DNA of 64,000 nt from AP-15 sp963781215 (GCA_963781215.1 CAWAFE010000044.1:1-64000), one strand, 5' to 3'; counted from the first letter of the stretch, positions 27,501-36,471 are shown. Translations and numbers: made by a program. The notes: generated by a model from the letters alone, not told the origin.

Positions 27501-28412
27501 CAGGCCTATGCCGCCGTCGCCGCCAAACTCAAGGACACCGACCCCGACGCCGCCAAAGTGCTGGCCGCGCTGCGCGAGGCCATCGGCAAAGCCGCCTTCT
27601 CTTACCCGCTTCCCGCCTTGGCGCAGGCCTACGCCGCCGTCGCCGCCAAACTCAAGGACACCGACCCCGACGCCGCCAAAGAGCTGGCCGCGCTGCGCGA
27701 GGCCATCGGCAAAGCCACCTTCTCCGACCAGCTTGCCGCCTTGGCGCAGGCCTATGCCGCCGTCGCCGCCAAACTCAAGGACACCGACCCCGACGCCGCC
27801 AAAGTGCTGGCCGCGCTGCGCGAGGCCATCGACAAAGCCACCGACTCCGACCAGCTTCCCGCCTTGGCGCAGGCCTATGCCGCCGTCGCCGCCAAACTCA
27901 AGGACACCGACCCCGACGCCGCCAAAGAGCTGGCCGCGCTGCGCGAGGCTATCGGCAAAACCACCGACTCCAACCAGCTTGCCGCCTTGGCGCAGGCCTA
28001 TGCCGCCGTCGCCAAACGAACTCGGCTACCAGCCCCGGCGTTACGGGACATCGCGGTCTTGATCGGACGGATCTCCGATCTTCGCACTGAGGAACAGGCC
28101 CAGGCATTCGCGGCGGCGATTTCCGAAGCCGTGCGCCTCGGATCACCACGTCTTCCCTGGTCCCAGGTCGGCCTGATCATGACGGCCGCACTCTTGCAGC
28201 CGATATCGGCGGGTAGACCGACACGTGATCTGGTGGCGGATTACGAGAGGTTCCTCCGCGACCATCCGAACGGCGTGCCACAGCCGCTGCCGACCTGGGC
28301 GGGCGACGTATGGAAATTCGCCGCTTGGGCTCGCGAAAACCAGGACCTGCCGAAGTTCGATCCCCACCACCCGTCCCTAGATTTCCTGCCCCCCGTGAGC
28401 CTTCAGCACTGA
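24587..28412 (+). CDS. Membrane-anchored nSTAND-type NTPase with 41-residue repeat array, frameshifted
   Basis: Very large protein, about 1274 residues if one extra base near 25660 is ignored. Order: two transmembrane helices (about residues 17-33 and 45-62); a P-loop NTPase starting 'QLIGRREDLEKLLNAL' with Walker A 'ESGCGKSALLRAG' (Lys117) and Walker B 'PLLLLDQFDDY' (Asp202), a variant of the DQFEEL block of nSTAND1 domains; a winged-helix-like segment ('ATSAGVAPAAATRALERLEA'); a third hydrophobic helix ('LPVAGILGLLLGISWAAYEY'); a linker; eleven 41-residue helical repeats; and a unique C-terminal ~130 residues. The two reading frames join cleanly at 'LGG/ELEAAFVAG'. STAND NTPases with repeat sensors are often immune or signalling switches. 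The ligand and output are unknown. Confidence 0.8.
26679..28017 (+). repeat. Eleven 123-bp in-frame tandem repeats
   Basis: Direct repeats of exactly 123 bp (41 codons) run without gaps inside the nSTAND gene; the last unit diverges near its end. Each encodes 'DPDAAKVLAALREAIGK', a short variable stretch, then 'LAQAYAAVAAKLKDT', predicted as two helices of an alpha-solenoid. Bases are almost identical between units even at silent sites. Differences concentrate at unit positions 7 and 18-27, with residue 22 being His, Tyr, Gly, Asp or Asn. This pattern points to recent duplication and recombination between units. Confidence 0.97.
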
Positions 28413-28568
28413 ACGACAGCTCGTCGCTTCTCCACTGCGATAACGAAAGCGAGCTGCGTGGGCCACCTTTAACGGACACGGCGACGACAAAGTTGCCATG
28501 GTCGCATCGTATTCTCGCGGCATCGGCACCTTTGAGCGGGTGCGGGATTGTATTTTAAGGAGTTGGCG
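28413..28568. promoter_or_regulatory. Upstream region of small RGRF gene
   Basis: About 150 bases with no gene. It ends in TAAGGAGTTGGCG, a strong ribosome-binding site for the small frame at 28569. No clear promoter boxes were identified. Confidence 0.3.
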
Positions 28569-28742
28569 ATGCCTGATCTCGACCTGATGAAACAGGAGAA
28601 ACAGGCGGCGCGGGATAGTCGCGGTCGGTTCGCCCGGGAGCCGGTCTGGCCGGCCGCGAGTCGGCGCAGGCGGCAACCGACGCGGGATTTTTTGCTGCCG
28701 ATTTGCTGCAGAAGCAGCCAAGCTGCTTTGTCTCCTCAATGA
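28569..28742 (+). CDS. Small RGRF-motif protein, possibly a broken DUF5681-like gene
   Basis: A 57-codon frame that starts at an ATG with a textbook AAGGAG site. The beginning 'MKQEKQAARDSRGRFAR' resembles the N-terminus of DUF5681-like proteins (consensus RDxRGRFxKGxSGNPxGRP), after which the match stops and the frame becomes Arg-rich; a neighbouring frame continues with 'GLAGRESAQAATDAGFFAAD'. A frameshift near 28635 is therefore possible. DUF5681 genes are often linked to phages or mobile islands. Evidence is thin. Confidence 0.35.
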   Translation: MPDLDLMKQEKQAARDSRGRFAREPVWPAASRRRRQPTRDFLLPICCRSSQAALSPQ

Positions 28743-28798
28743 AAGGTTGTACCCTGCTCTTACCCGCCGATCCCGCAGGTTATCCCGGAACGACGCCC

Positions 28799-30398
28799 TC
28801 AATGCGGGCCGAGGTTGAAGCCGGCCTGGCCGTCGCGGGCGATCTCGGCGGGCAATTCGGTCTCCCAGCGCAGATAGGCCTGCATCGCCTCGCGATTGCC
28901 GGCGTGGCGGTCATGGTTCCAGAACAGATAGTCGATGCGGGCGGCGTCGGGCGGGTCTGTCCGGCGTCGCGCTCCAGGGCAGGCCGGCGTCTCGCCATGC
29001 CTTGGTGCCGCCGCGGACAGCCGCCAGTCGAGAGCCGGTGGTTTCGCGGAGGTCGATCGCGGCAAGCCGGGCCGTCATCGGGTCGTCGGCGAACAACATG
29101 ATCCGTGCTGCCTTCAGTACTGCGGCGGGCAGCCGATCGATCCGCGCGCGGGTCGCCCACATCGCACCCTCGGGATGCCCCGCTCGGTAGGCGGCGCTGG
29201 AATCGAGCGAGACGGCGCCGGCGCCCGCCGCCAGCCACTCGGCCGCTTCGGCGGGCGCGATTTCCGGCAGGGCCGGCAGGTCGGCCGGCACAGCCGGCCG
29301 GGGCGACCCGGCTTCCAGCGCCTTAGCCTCCAACGCATGGTCGAGGACCTGCACGTCCCAGCCCATTTGCTGCAGCCAGTGCGCGGTCATGACCGCGCGT
29401 GCACCGGTGTCGTCGACCAGGACGAGGCGGGCGCCGCGGGTTCCGACCCAGCGGTCGATCGCCTGCACCAGCTGGCCGCCCGGCGCCGAGTCCGACCCCG
29501 GCAGGTGGCCGGCGGCGAATTCCTCGGGGGTGCGCACGTCGAGAAGGTATGTCGTCCTCGTCTCCGCCTCGGCGCGCCAGGCGGCGAGCGTCGCATGATC
29601 GATCCGGCGCACGCCGAAACTGGTTTCGACAGCCTGTGCGCGCTGCTGCGCCGCGGCGGCCGCATCCGGGCTGACCGCGCGCAGCCCGTCGCCGAGCCCG
29701 CTTTCCAGCTCGAGCCCGGCGAGGCGCCAGCCCTGCGTGCCGCCTTCGAGCGAGGCGACCCGGTTCGGCACGCCGGCATTGATCAAGGACTGCGCGCCGA
29801 TGATCCCGCGGGTGCGCCCGGCGCAGGAGACGACGACAAAGGTGTCGGGCGAGGGCACGGCGTCGGCGAAGCGATGGACCAGCTCGGCACCGGGGCAAGG
29901 GACGGCACCCGGCACATGAAACCGCGCATATTCATCGAGCGGCCGGCTGTCGAGGACCGTGATTTTCGCGCCCGAGCGCCGCAGCCGGTCGAGCTCCTCG
30001 GCCGAGACCGCGGGGGTGCCGAGCTCGTGCTCGACGATCTCGGCAAAGGCCTTGCTCGGGACATTGCTGCTCGGAAACAGTGGGTGGCCGGCCGCCGACC
30101 AGGATGCGACGCCGCCTGTCAGCAGATGGAGGTCGGAATAGCCGAGCCCCGCCATGCGCCGCGCCGCCCGTGCCGTCACACCATCGCCATCGTCGACCAG
30201 TACGACCCGGCACGATCGCCGCGGCACCAGCCGCGCGATCTCCCTTTCGAGCCGGCTGTAGGGGAGGTTGACCGCGAGCAGCGGATGGCCTTCGCCGTGC
30301 TGCCCTTCCTCGCGAACATCGACAAAGGCGATCTCGCCGCCATCGGCCAGCCAATTCCTGACGGTCTCGACCTCTACTTCCTTTGCTGCTTCGGTCAT
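28799..30398 (-). CDS. Four-domain rhodanese-related sulfurtransferase, frameshifted near C-terminus
   Basis: Protein of about 532 residues with four rhodanese-homology domains in tandem. Domain 1 has 'IAFVDVREEGQHGEGHPLLA', domain 2 'ITVLDSRPLDEYARFHVPGA', domain 3 'TYLLDVRTPEEFAAGHLPGS', domain 4 'AVSLDSSAAYRAGHPEGAMW'. Only domain 2 keeps the catalytic Cys, in 'VVVSCAGRTRG'; the equivalent loops of 1, 3 and 4 read 'VVLVDDGDG', 'LVLVDDTGA' and 'MLFADDPMT', so they are probably structural. After domain 4 the frame changes near 28965 and the end reads 'ARIDYLFWNHDRHAGNREAM'. The ATG at 30398 opens the first domain directly. It lies upstream on the same strand from no obvious partner. Confidence 0.85.
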
Positions 30399-30435
30399 GC
30401 CCTGCTCCCGATTTGATGAGGTGCGGAACCGTGTT

Positions 30436-31551
30436 TCAGTGACGCAGGAAATAGATGCGGTAGAGCTGCTCGCGAAAACTGGCGCTCGCTTCGATCGCCG
30501 CGCGGAAGTCGGACTTACCCAGCACATAAGTCTCGAGATCGTCCCTGGCGATGACGGTGGCGTTGCGCGGATCACCGCTGATCAACGCCGTCTCGCCGAA
30601 GAAATCCCCTGGACCCAGCGTCGCCACCTCTCGATCTTGGCGCACGACGTCAACCGCGCCGTCGGATACCAGGAAAAATTCCTCGCCGGGATCGCCCTCG
30701 CGGATGACGACGTCGCCGGCGACAAAGCGGCGCTTGGCCATCTTCTCGGCGACATTGGTCAGCTCGATCGGGGTCAGGTCGGAGAACGCGTCCACGGTCT
30801 TCAGGAATTCGCATATCCGCAACGCGTCGTGGAGCACCACGTCGGAAGCGATCCTGCCATCGACCATGTGGACCAGCCGATCGGCCTTTTCGATAATCCG
30901 GTGGTCGTGGGTGACCATGACCACCGTGGAGCCGTCCTCGACCGTCGTTTCCTTGAGCAGGTCCACGACGTTGCGGGCCGAATCCTTATCGAGCGCCGCG
31001 GTCGGCTCATCGGCGAGGACCAGCCTGGGACGGTTGACCAAGGCGCGGGCGATCGCGACCCGCTGGCGCTGACCGCCGGACAACGATCGCGGCTTGTAGT
31101 CAACCCGGTTTCCAAGCCCGAGGCGATCGAGGATCGCCATGCCGCGCTGCCGCATCTCGGCCGGGGGACAGCTGCCCAGCTGCATCGCCATCTTGACGTT
31201 CTCATAGGCCGACAGTGCGTCGAACAAATTGTGCATTTGAAAGACGAAGCCGACATGGCGCCGCATCGCGACCAGCTCGCCGCGGCCGGCCGCCGACAAG
31301 TTGCGGCCGAGCACTTCGATCCGCCCCTGCTGGACGGAACGCAGCGCCCCGACCAGGGTGATCAGGGTGGTCTTTCCCGCTCCAGACGGGCCGGTCATCA
31401 CCACGAATTGCCCGGGCGCGATCTCGATCCGATTGTCGAACAGGACCTGGTTGCGCGACTCGCCTTGACCGAAGAAATGGTTCAGGTCATCGACCCGGAC
31501 GGTCGGCTGCCGGGTGCCTGCCGCCGGACCGGCGACCGGGGCCGCGACCAT
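30436..31551 (-). CDS. ABC transporter ATPase fused to a cyclic-nucleotide-binding domain
   Basis: Protein of 371 residues. Residues ~20-240 form an ABC ATPase of the DevA/MacB-like exporter class: Walker A 'GPSGAGKTT', Q-loop 'FVFQMHNLF', signature 'LSGGQRQRVAIARAL', Walker B 'LVLADEPTAALD', H-loop 'VTHDH'. Residues ~250-371 form a cNMP-binding domain with 'VIREGDPGEEFFLVSDGAVD' and a phosphate-binding cassette 'FGETALISGDPRNATV' that keeps the Glu and Arg of true cAMP/cGMP binders. The start overlaps the stop of the permease gene (TGATG), so the genes form one operon. The fusion suggests direct control of export by a nucleotide or other small ligand. Confidence 0.92.
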   Translation of the reverse strand: MVAAPVAGPAAGTRQPTVRVDDLNHFFGQGESRNQVLFDNRIEIAPGQFVVMTGPSGAGKTTLITLVGALRSVQQGRIEVLGRNLSAAGRGELVAMRRHVGFVFQMHNLFDALSAYENVKMAMQLGSCPPAEMRQRGMAILDRLGLGNRVDYKPRSLSGGQRQRVAIARALVNRPRLVLADEPTAALDKDSARNVVDLLKETTVEDGSTVVMVTHDHRIIEKADRLVHMVDGRIASDVVLHDALRICEFLKTVDAFSDLTPIELTNVAEKMAKRRFVAGDVVIREGDPGEEFFLVSDGAVDVVRQDREVATLGPGDFFGETALISGDPRNATVIARDDLETYVLGKSDFRAAIEASASFREQLYRIYFLRH

Positions 31552-32738
31552 CAGAACACCTCCGCGGGGTCTGCCGTGATCACCCGCCGGACTGCGAGCA
31601 CAGCCGAAATCAGGCACATGCCGATGGTCAGCAATAGGCTGACAAAGGCAAGTTCGAGGGTCATGTGCAGCGGCAGGAGTGCAATCGCGCCAACGATGCG
31701 GAACAATAAAATGGCGACCATGCAAGCCGGGATCCAGCCGGCGAGGGCGCTCAACACCGCCTGTTCGAGCACCACACGCACAAGATAGCGCGTCCGATAG
31801 CCCATCGCCTTCATCGTCGCGTATTGAGGAAGCTGCTCTGCAACGTCTGTGTAGATGATCTGGTACGAGATCAGCATGCCCACGACAAATCCGACCAAGG
31901 TTCCCATCACGAAGATCGGCCCCGCCGAAGACACGTCGGCCTGAAATTTGCGCTCCAGTTCAAGGAGCTGCGCTTTGGTCATGACCGCGATGCCGGGGGG
32001 CAGCGCCGAGACGATAGCCTGCTGCACGGCGGTCAGGTCATAGCCCGAACGCAGCTTGATCACCCCGAGCTCGATATCCGCGGGGCCGCCGCCGGGACCG
32101 GGCAGCAGCTCTGCGAAGGTGCGTGTCCCGATCACGACGGTGCCGTCATTCTCGAAGTCGGGACCAAGCTCAAAGCTCCCGATGACGCGGACCTTCCGGC
32201 CGTTCAGCTCGGCCTCGGATGGCTGAGGGTTCATCCCGAGAAACCGCCGGCTGCGCCGATCGACGACCACCGTATCCAAATCAGCCAGCTCCTTGAGGTT
32301 CGCATCGAGCTGCGGCAGGCGCAATACCGGATGGTCGGGATCGACGGCCAGAACGCGGACTAACAGCCTCTTGCCGTCGGCGGGATTTTGCCAAAACACA
32401 TCGTGCCAATCGGCATAGAGCGGCCAGGCGCTCGCGACCCCCGCCACGACGCGCGCCGCATCGAGGTCTCGGACCGGAAACGGGTCCCTGGTGGCGAACC
32501 GGTATTTGCTCGCGCGCTGCAAGAAAATGTCGCCGTCGAGCAGCCGAATGAGTTCGAGCGAGGCGTTGAAAAAAGCTCTCTCGAAGCCGAGCTGCGTCAG
32601 CATCAGCAGCACCGCGAAGCCGATCCCGCCGCTCGAACGCAGCAGCCGCGGCTTGTTCGCCAGCAAATTCCGCCAGGCGAGCGGCACAAGGCCGGCGCGC
32701 CAGCCACGCTGTCGGATATTGGGCGCGATGATCGTCAT
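31551..32738 (-). CDS. ABC transporter permease, DevC/FtsX-type
   Basis: Inner-membrane permease of 395 residues with the four-helix FtsX/MacB topology: one helix near the N-terminus ('GIGFAVLLMLTQLGFERAFF'), a ~230-residue extracytoplasmic domain, then three helices starting at 'FVMGTLVGFVVGMLISYQII'. 'LPQYATMKAMGYRTRYL' is the coupling segment typical of DevC-like proteins. It lies between a second permease gene and the ATPase gene, both close and co-directional. A DevA-DevB-DevC exporter normally also has a membrane-fusion subunit, which is absent here. Confidence 0.92.
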   Translation of the reverse strand: MTIIAPNIRQRGWRAGLVPLAWRNLLANKPRLLRSSGGIGFAVLLMLTQLGFERAFFNASLELIRLLDGDIFLQRASKYRFATRDPFPVRDLDAARVVAGVASAWPLYADWHDVFWQNPADGKRLLVRVLAVDPDHPVLRLPQLDANLKELADLDTVVVDRRSRRFLGMNPQPSEAELNGRKVRVIGSFELGPDFENDGTVVIGTRTFAELLPGPGGGPADIELGVIKLRSGYDLTAVQQAIVSALPPGIAVMTKAQLLELERKFQADVSSAGPIFVMGTLVGFVVGMLISYQIIYTDVAEQLPQYATMKAMGYRTRYLVRVVLEQAVLSALAGWIPACMVAILLFRIVGAIALLPLHMTLELAFVSLLLTIGMCLISAVLAVRRVITADPAEVF

Positions 32739-32753
32739 CGGCGCTGGCTCTGT

Positions 32754-33983
32754 TTAGAAGATGTCGGCGGGATCGGCCCGGCGCAGGCCGCCTACCGAGA
32801 GCAGCGCCGATGCCACAGCCATGATGACCGCGGCGGCGAAGACCGCGGCGACCTGCGTCACGGTCATCGTAACCGGCAGCAATGTCTCCTGCCTGATCAC
32901 CGCATAGACGCCCACTGCTGCGGCCAATGCTGGAACAAAGCCGGCCACGACGATCAATAACGCCATCGTGACCACGGTGCCGCCGAGAAAGCGGGCGCCG
33001 TACCCGACCGCCTTCAGGGTGGCGAATTGCGGCAGTTGTCTGCTCACTTGGGTGGCGAGGATCTGATAGACGACCATGACCCCGACGATAAACGCCACGA
33101 GCAGGCCAGATCCGAACAGCAGGCCGACAGAAGTACGGGTCGTCCAATAGGCCGTCTCATGCGCTTCGAGCTCCGGCCGGGTAAAGACCCGGATGTCGGC
33201 GCCCAGACCCTTGCGCAAGGCGTCGGCGGCGCGGTCGGGGTCGACCCGCGGCTTCAGCTGGATCAGGCCGATATTGACCTGCTCCAGGCTGCGATAGGGG
33301 AAGAGCCGGGCAAAATTTCGCTCGCTGAGGAGAATCACACCGAGACCCATGAAGCCCGTTCCGAGCACGTACTGCCCGCCGACCTCCATCAGGAGGTCGT
33401 CGATCCGGACCACACGCCCGGTAGTCAAGGGCCCGAACATCGGCCGTGTTGCGGTATCGACGAGGAACGTGTCGGCCCGGTCGAGCACGGCGCGCTGGCG
33501 ATTTATGTCGTCAGCCGTGAAGACATGGGCCTGCGGGTCGAAGCCGATAACAAAGAGATCGGGCGACTTTGCATCCTCGCCGTCGCGCCATTTCGCCGAG
33601 CCGAAATAGAGCGCCGCCGCCTGCGCCACCTCTGGTGCGGCCCGCGCCTGATCGAGCCGGTTCCGCGAGAATTGACCAGGCTGGGCCTGATACTCATATC
33701 CGCTCGAAGCGATCAGCAAATCGAAACGCATCCAATCGTAGAGCAGCATGCCGCCGCGCGGCACCGCGATGAAAAAGCCGAGCTGGACAAAAACGAGCAG
33801 GATGGCCATGAACACGCCAGCCACCGCGAGGGCGGTGCGCCCCTTGTCGTGGGCGAGGATTCGCCAGGCAAGCGCGAACCTCGCCGACCGCGGCGGCTCC
33901 ATAGCGGGACGGGACTGCGCTGCCGCGACGGCCAAGCGCGGGTCGCTCGTCCGAGCCCACGGGCGCTTATGATGAACACGCAC
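32754..33983 (-). CDS. ABC transporter permease, DevC/FtsX-type (second subunit)
   Basis: Paralogue of the following permease, up to 409 residues, with an N-terminal helix 'AVAGVFMAILLVFVQLGFFI', a large periplasmic domain and three C-terminal helices ('LLVAFIVGVMVVYQILATQV' and onward). 'LPQFATLKAVGYGARFL' matches the other permease. The frame opens at a GTG at 33983; an in-frame ATG at 33902 would give 382 residues, closer to the usual DevC length, so the start is uncertain. It is the first gene of the operon. Together the two genes likely form a heterodimeric permease. Confidence 0.9.
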   Translation of the reverse strand: MRVHHKRPWARTSDPRLAVAAAQSRPAMEPPRSARFALAWRILAHDKGRTALAVAGVFMAILLVFVQLGFFIAVPRGGMLLYDWMRFDLLIASSGYEYQAQPGQFSRNRLDQARAAPEVAQAAALYFGSAKWRDGEDAKSPDLFVIGFDPQAHVFTADDINRQRAVLDRADTFLVDTATRPMFGPLTTGRVVRIDDLLMEVGGQYVLGTGFMGLGVILLSERNFARLFPYRSLEQVNIGLIQLKPRVDPDRAADALRKGLGADIRVFTRPELEAHETAYWTTRTSVGLLFGSGLLVAFIVGVMVVYQILATQVSRQLPQFATLKAVGYGARFLGGTVVTMALLIVVAGFVPALAAAVGVYAVIRQETLLPVTMTVTQVAAVFAAAVIMAVASALLSVGGLRRADPADIF

Positions 33984-34063
33984 GGCGCAGTCTCTTCGAA
34001 CCCGTCACCACAACAGTCGGCCGGCACTATGGTTCAACCGGCCCGTCACCGACAACAGCAGTG

Positions 34064-34891
34064 ATGATGATACTTGCGCGTTTTCCCCATCTGCTCGCGA
34101 TTGTCGCTGCGTTCTCCACGAGCCCGGGCACATATCCGGCGGCGAAGGGTGCGTCGAACCCCGTCGAGCTGCGAATTGAGGTTTATGCCTTTCCCGGCTT
34201 GCACGTGTTAACGAACCGCACCGTGATCGACGCATCGGCCGATCGCTATGCGATCGCGACGGACCTCGACACCCGCGGTATCGCCAGCATATTCGTCGAC
34301 TTGACCAGCCACTCCGAGGTGCGCGGGCGGGTCGCCGGCGACACGGTCGTTCCGGAGGCTTACCGCAGCCGCATGCGCCGCAACGGCGTCGAGCGTCAAT
34401 ACCAGATCGACTACCGAGAAGGCGGCCCGGTAGCGAGCGAATGGGCGCCGCCGGCGTCCACGTGGTTCAGCCCGTTCCCGCCGGTCGAGCTGCGCGGAAC
34501 GGTCGATCAACTTACCGCATATTTCATCGTCGAACGTCAGCTCGCCCGGCGCGGCAGTTGCACGCTCAACGTCCCCGTGTTCGACGGTCACGGACGCTAC
34601 AACCTTCGCTTTTCGGACGCCAAACCGGAGATTTTAGCCGCCCTCGGCCGGCATGATTTCGCCGGCCCGACCCATGTCTGCGACGTCACGCGCGAAGACA
34701 TAGCCGGCCTTCCCGGCGGTCAGGATCAATCCGAGGGAACCTATAAAAAGGGCAAGGTGTGGTACGCCCGCCTCGCACCCGGCGAACGGATGGTCCCGGT
34801 CCGTATTGAATACGATACCGAATTCGGCGTCGTCACGGGCTATCTCGCCGAGCTTCGCGGTCCCGGCATCGACCGCCGCTTCATGGAATGA
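34064..34891 (+). CDS. DUF3108 domain-containing exported protein
   Basis: Secreted or periplasmic protein of 275 residues. The N-terminus is a signal peptide ('MILARFPHLLAIVAAFSTSP') with cleavage expected near 'PAAKGA'. The body matches DUF3108: 'LRIEVYAFPGLHVL' early, 'SEVRGRVAGDTVVPEAYRS' and the end 'VPVRIEYDTEFGVVTGYLAE'. Members are predicted beta-barrel-like periplasmic proteins of unknown role. It is divergent from the ABC exporter operon, sharing its upstream region, so it may help that exporter, but this is only context. Confidence 0.85.
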   Translation: MMILARFPHLLAIVAAFSTSPGTYPAAKGASNPVELRIEVYAFPGLHVLTNRTVIDASADRYAIATDLDTRGIASIFVDLTSHSEVRGRVAGDTVVPEAYRSRMRRNGVERQYQIDYREGGPVASEWAPPASTWFSPFPPVELRGTVDQLTAYFIVERQLARRGSCTLNVPVFDGHGRYNLRFSDAKPEILAALGRHDFAGPTHVCDVTREDIAGLPGGQDQSEGTYKKGKVWYARLAPGERMVPVRIEYDTEFGVVTGYLAELRGPGIDRRFME

Positions 34892-34905
34892 GCCCGAGCA
34901 GGTCT

Positions 34906-36471
34906 CTACAGCGTCGTCCCCATCCGCGTCTCGTCGACGAAGCGCTCGGTCGCGGCATCGATCGCGCGTCCCTTGCGGCCACGCGGCGGGTGGATGTAGA
35001 GCGAAGACCGGTGAGGTGCGCGGTGCTCACCGGGCACAGGCGCCGGCAACGGCATCTGGTAGGCGACCGGTCTGGCGTGGTCGGCGAGCAGATATTCGGG
35101 TCGGAACACCCGTTCGAGATTGAACAGGCTGCCGAGGAAATTGGTTTGGCCGCGCGCCAGGTGGCCGGCGACGATCCCCGCTGTCTTCATCAGCCGCCGC
35201 CAGCCCATATGCTTGCGGTACAAGGCCCGCTGGGTCGTTACCAGCTCCTGATAGAACTCGGCCAGCGGCAAGCGCGTCGGCATTACCGCATGCTGAATGT
35301 CGTATAGACGATAGTCGCGGGTCGCGACCCCCGCGCCCTCGTTGATCCAGCTCTCTGTTCCGGGGTAGGGCGTGTTGACGCTGACGTTGACGACCTCGGG
35401 CAGCTCGAGCGCCCATTCGCGCAGGATCCGAAAGCGTTCATGGTCCCATTCGGGGTCAGCGATCACATTGACCAAGACGTAGATCCCGAGCGAGCGGGCG
35501 AATTCGAGCGCCTCGAAATTGCGGCCGAGCGTGATTCGCTTGCGAAATTTCTGCAATCCCTCCTCGTCGATCGCCTCGAGTCCGATGAACATGTATTCGA
35601 GGCCGAGCTTCTTCCAGAATCGGAACACGTCTTTGTTGCGCAGCAGCACATCACCGCGCGTTTCGAGGTAATATTGTTTTTTGATTCCGGCGCGGGCGAT
35701 CGCTTCGCCGATCGCCATCCCGTGCCGTTCCTGAAGGAAAGCGACATCATCGACGATGAAGACGCCCGGCTCGCGGATCGACTGCAGATCTTCGACGGCG
35801 CGCTCCGGGCTGACCAGCCGATAGCTGCGGCCGTAAAATGTCCAGGCACTGCAAAACGAGCAATCCCACGGGCAGCCGCGTGAGAACTCGATCGTCGCGC
35901 AGGGGTCAAGCGTCCCGAGGAAATATTTCCGGCGATGGCGCAACAGGTCTCGCGCCGGCGTCAAATCGTCGAGCGAATGGACAGTCCCCGGCGCCGGACC
36001 CTCCGCGTCCGCGGTAACCGCACCTGGAACCGTTGCCGGGTCGCGGCCCGCCTCGATCGCCGCCAGCAGCAGCGGCATCCCCGCCTCGCCCTCGCCTTTG
36101 AGCACGCAGTCGATGGCACCCTCGCCGTGCGCAATCAGCGCTTTTGCCGTGAACGACGCACTGTGCCCGCCGACCATGACAAAAATCTTGGGAAACCGCG
36201 CCTTTGTCGCCTTTGCGACGTCGACGATTTCGGGGACGTTCGCCAAGTAATTGCACGAAAACGCCACGACGTCCGGCTGCCAGCCTTCCAGCATCCGGAA
36301 ATAGGCGCGGTGGTCTTCGACCTGAAAATCGATCAGCTGGACCGCGTGCCCAGCCCGCCGCGCGGCCTGGGCGACCAGCTCGAGCCCGATCGGTTCGAGC
36401 CGCAGGAAAATTCGGGAATAAAGGAGGACGCCGGGATTAACGCCGAGAAGCCGCACGGGATCCTCCATCAT
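34906..36471 (-). CDS. hpnR: B12-binding radical SAM protein, hopanoid C-3 methylase-like
   Basis: Protein of 521 residues with an N-terminal cobalamin-binding Rossmann domain ('PGVLLYSRIFLRLEPIGLEL', 'DVVAFSCNYLANVPEIVDVA', 'KIFVMVGGHSASFTAKALI') and a radical SAM barrel with cluster motif 'CPWDCSFC' followed by 'SAWTFYGRSYR'. This combination, with the 'LLYSRIFLRLEP' start and 'WTFYGRSYR', matches the HpnR enzymes that add the C-3 methyl group to hopanoids in methanotrophs and acetic-acid-type bacteria. Other hopanoid genes are not in the window. Other B12-radical SAM methylases remain possible. Confidence 0.78.
   Translation of the reverse strand: MMEDPVRLLGVNPGVLLYSRIFLRLEPIGLELVAQAARRAGHAVQLIDFQVEDHRAYFRMLEGWQPDVVAFSCNYLANVPEIVDVAKATKARFPKIFVMVGGHSASFTAKALIAHGEGAIDCVLKGEGEAGMPLLLAAIEAGRDPATVPGAVTADAEGPAPGTVHSLDDLTPARDLLRHRRKYFLGTLDPCATIEFSRGCPWDCSFCSAWTFYGRSYRLVSPERAVEDLQSIREPGVFIVDDVAFLQERHGMAIGEAIARAGIKKQYYLETRGDVLLRNKDVFRFWKKLGLEYMFIGLEAIDEEGLQKFRKRITLGRNFEALEFARSLGIYVLVNVIADPEWDHERFRILREWALELPEVVNVSVNTPYPGTESWINEGAGVATRDYRLYDIQHAVMPTRLPLAEFYQELVTTQRALYRKHMGWRRLMKTAGIVAGHLARGQTNFLGSLFNLERVFRPEYLLADHARPVAYQMPLPAPVPGEHRAPHRSSLYIHPPRGRKGRAIDAATERFVDETRMGTTL

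Noticed and set aside
26679..28017. CRISPR-like array
   Set aside because: Units are 123 bp, contiguous, without spacers, and in frame inside a coding sequence.
26556..28062. Pro-rich and Gly-rich frames across the repeat array
   Set aside because: They are other-frame shadows of the 123-bp repeats; the Ala/Lys helical frame continues the NTPase gene.
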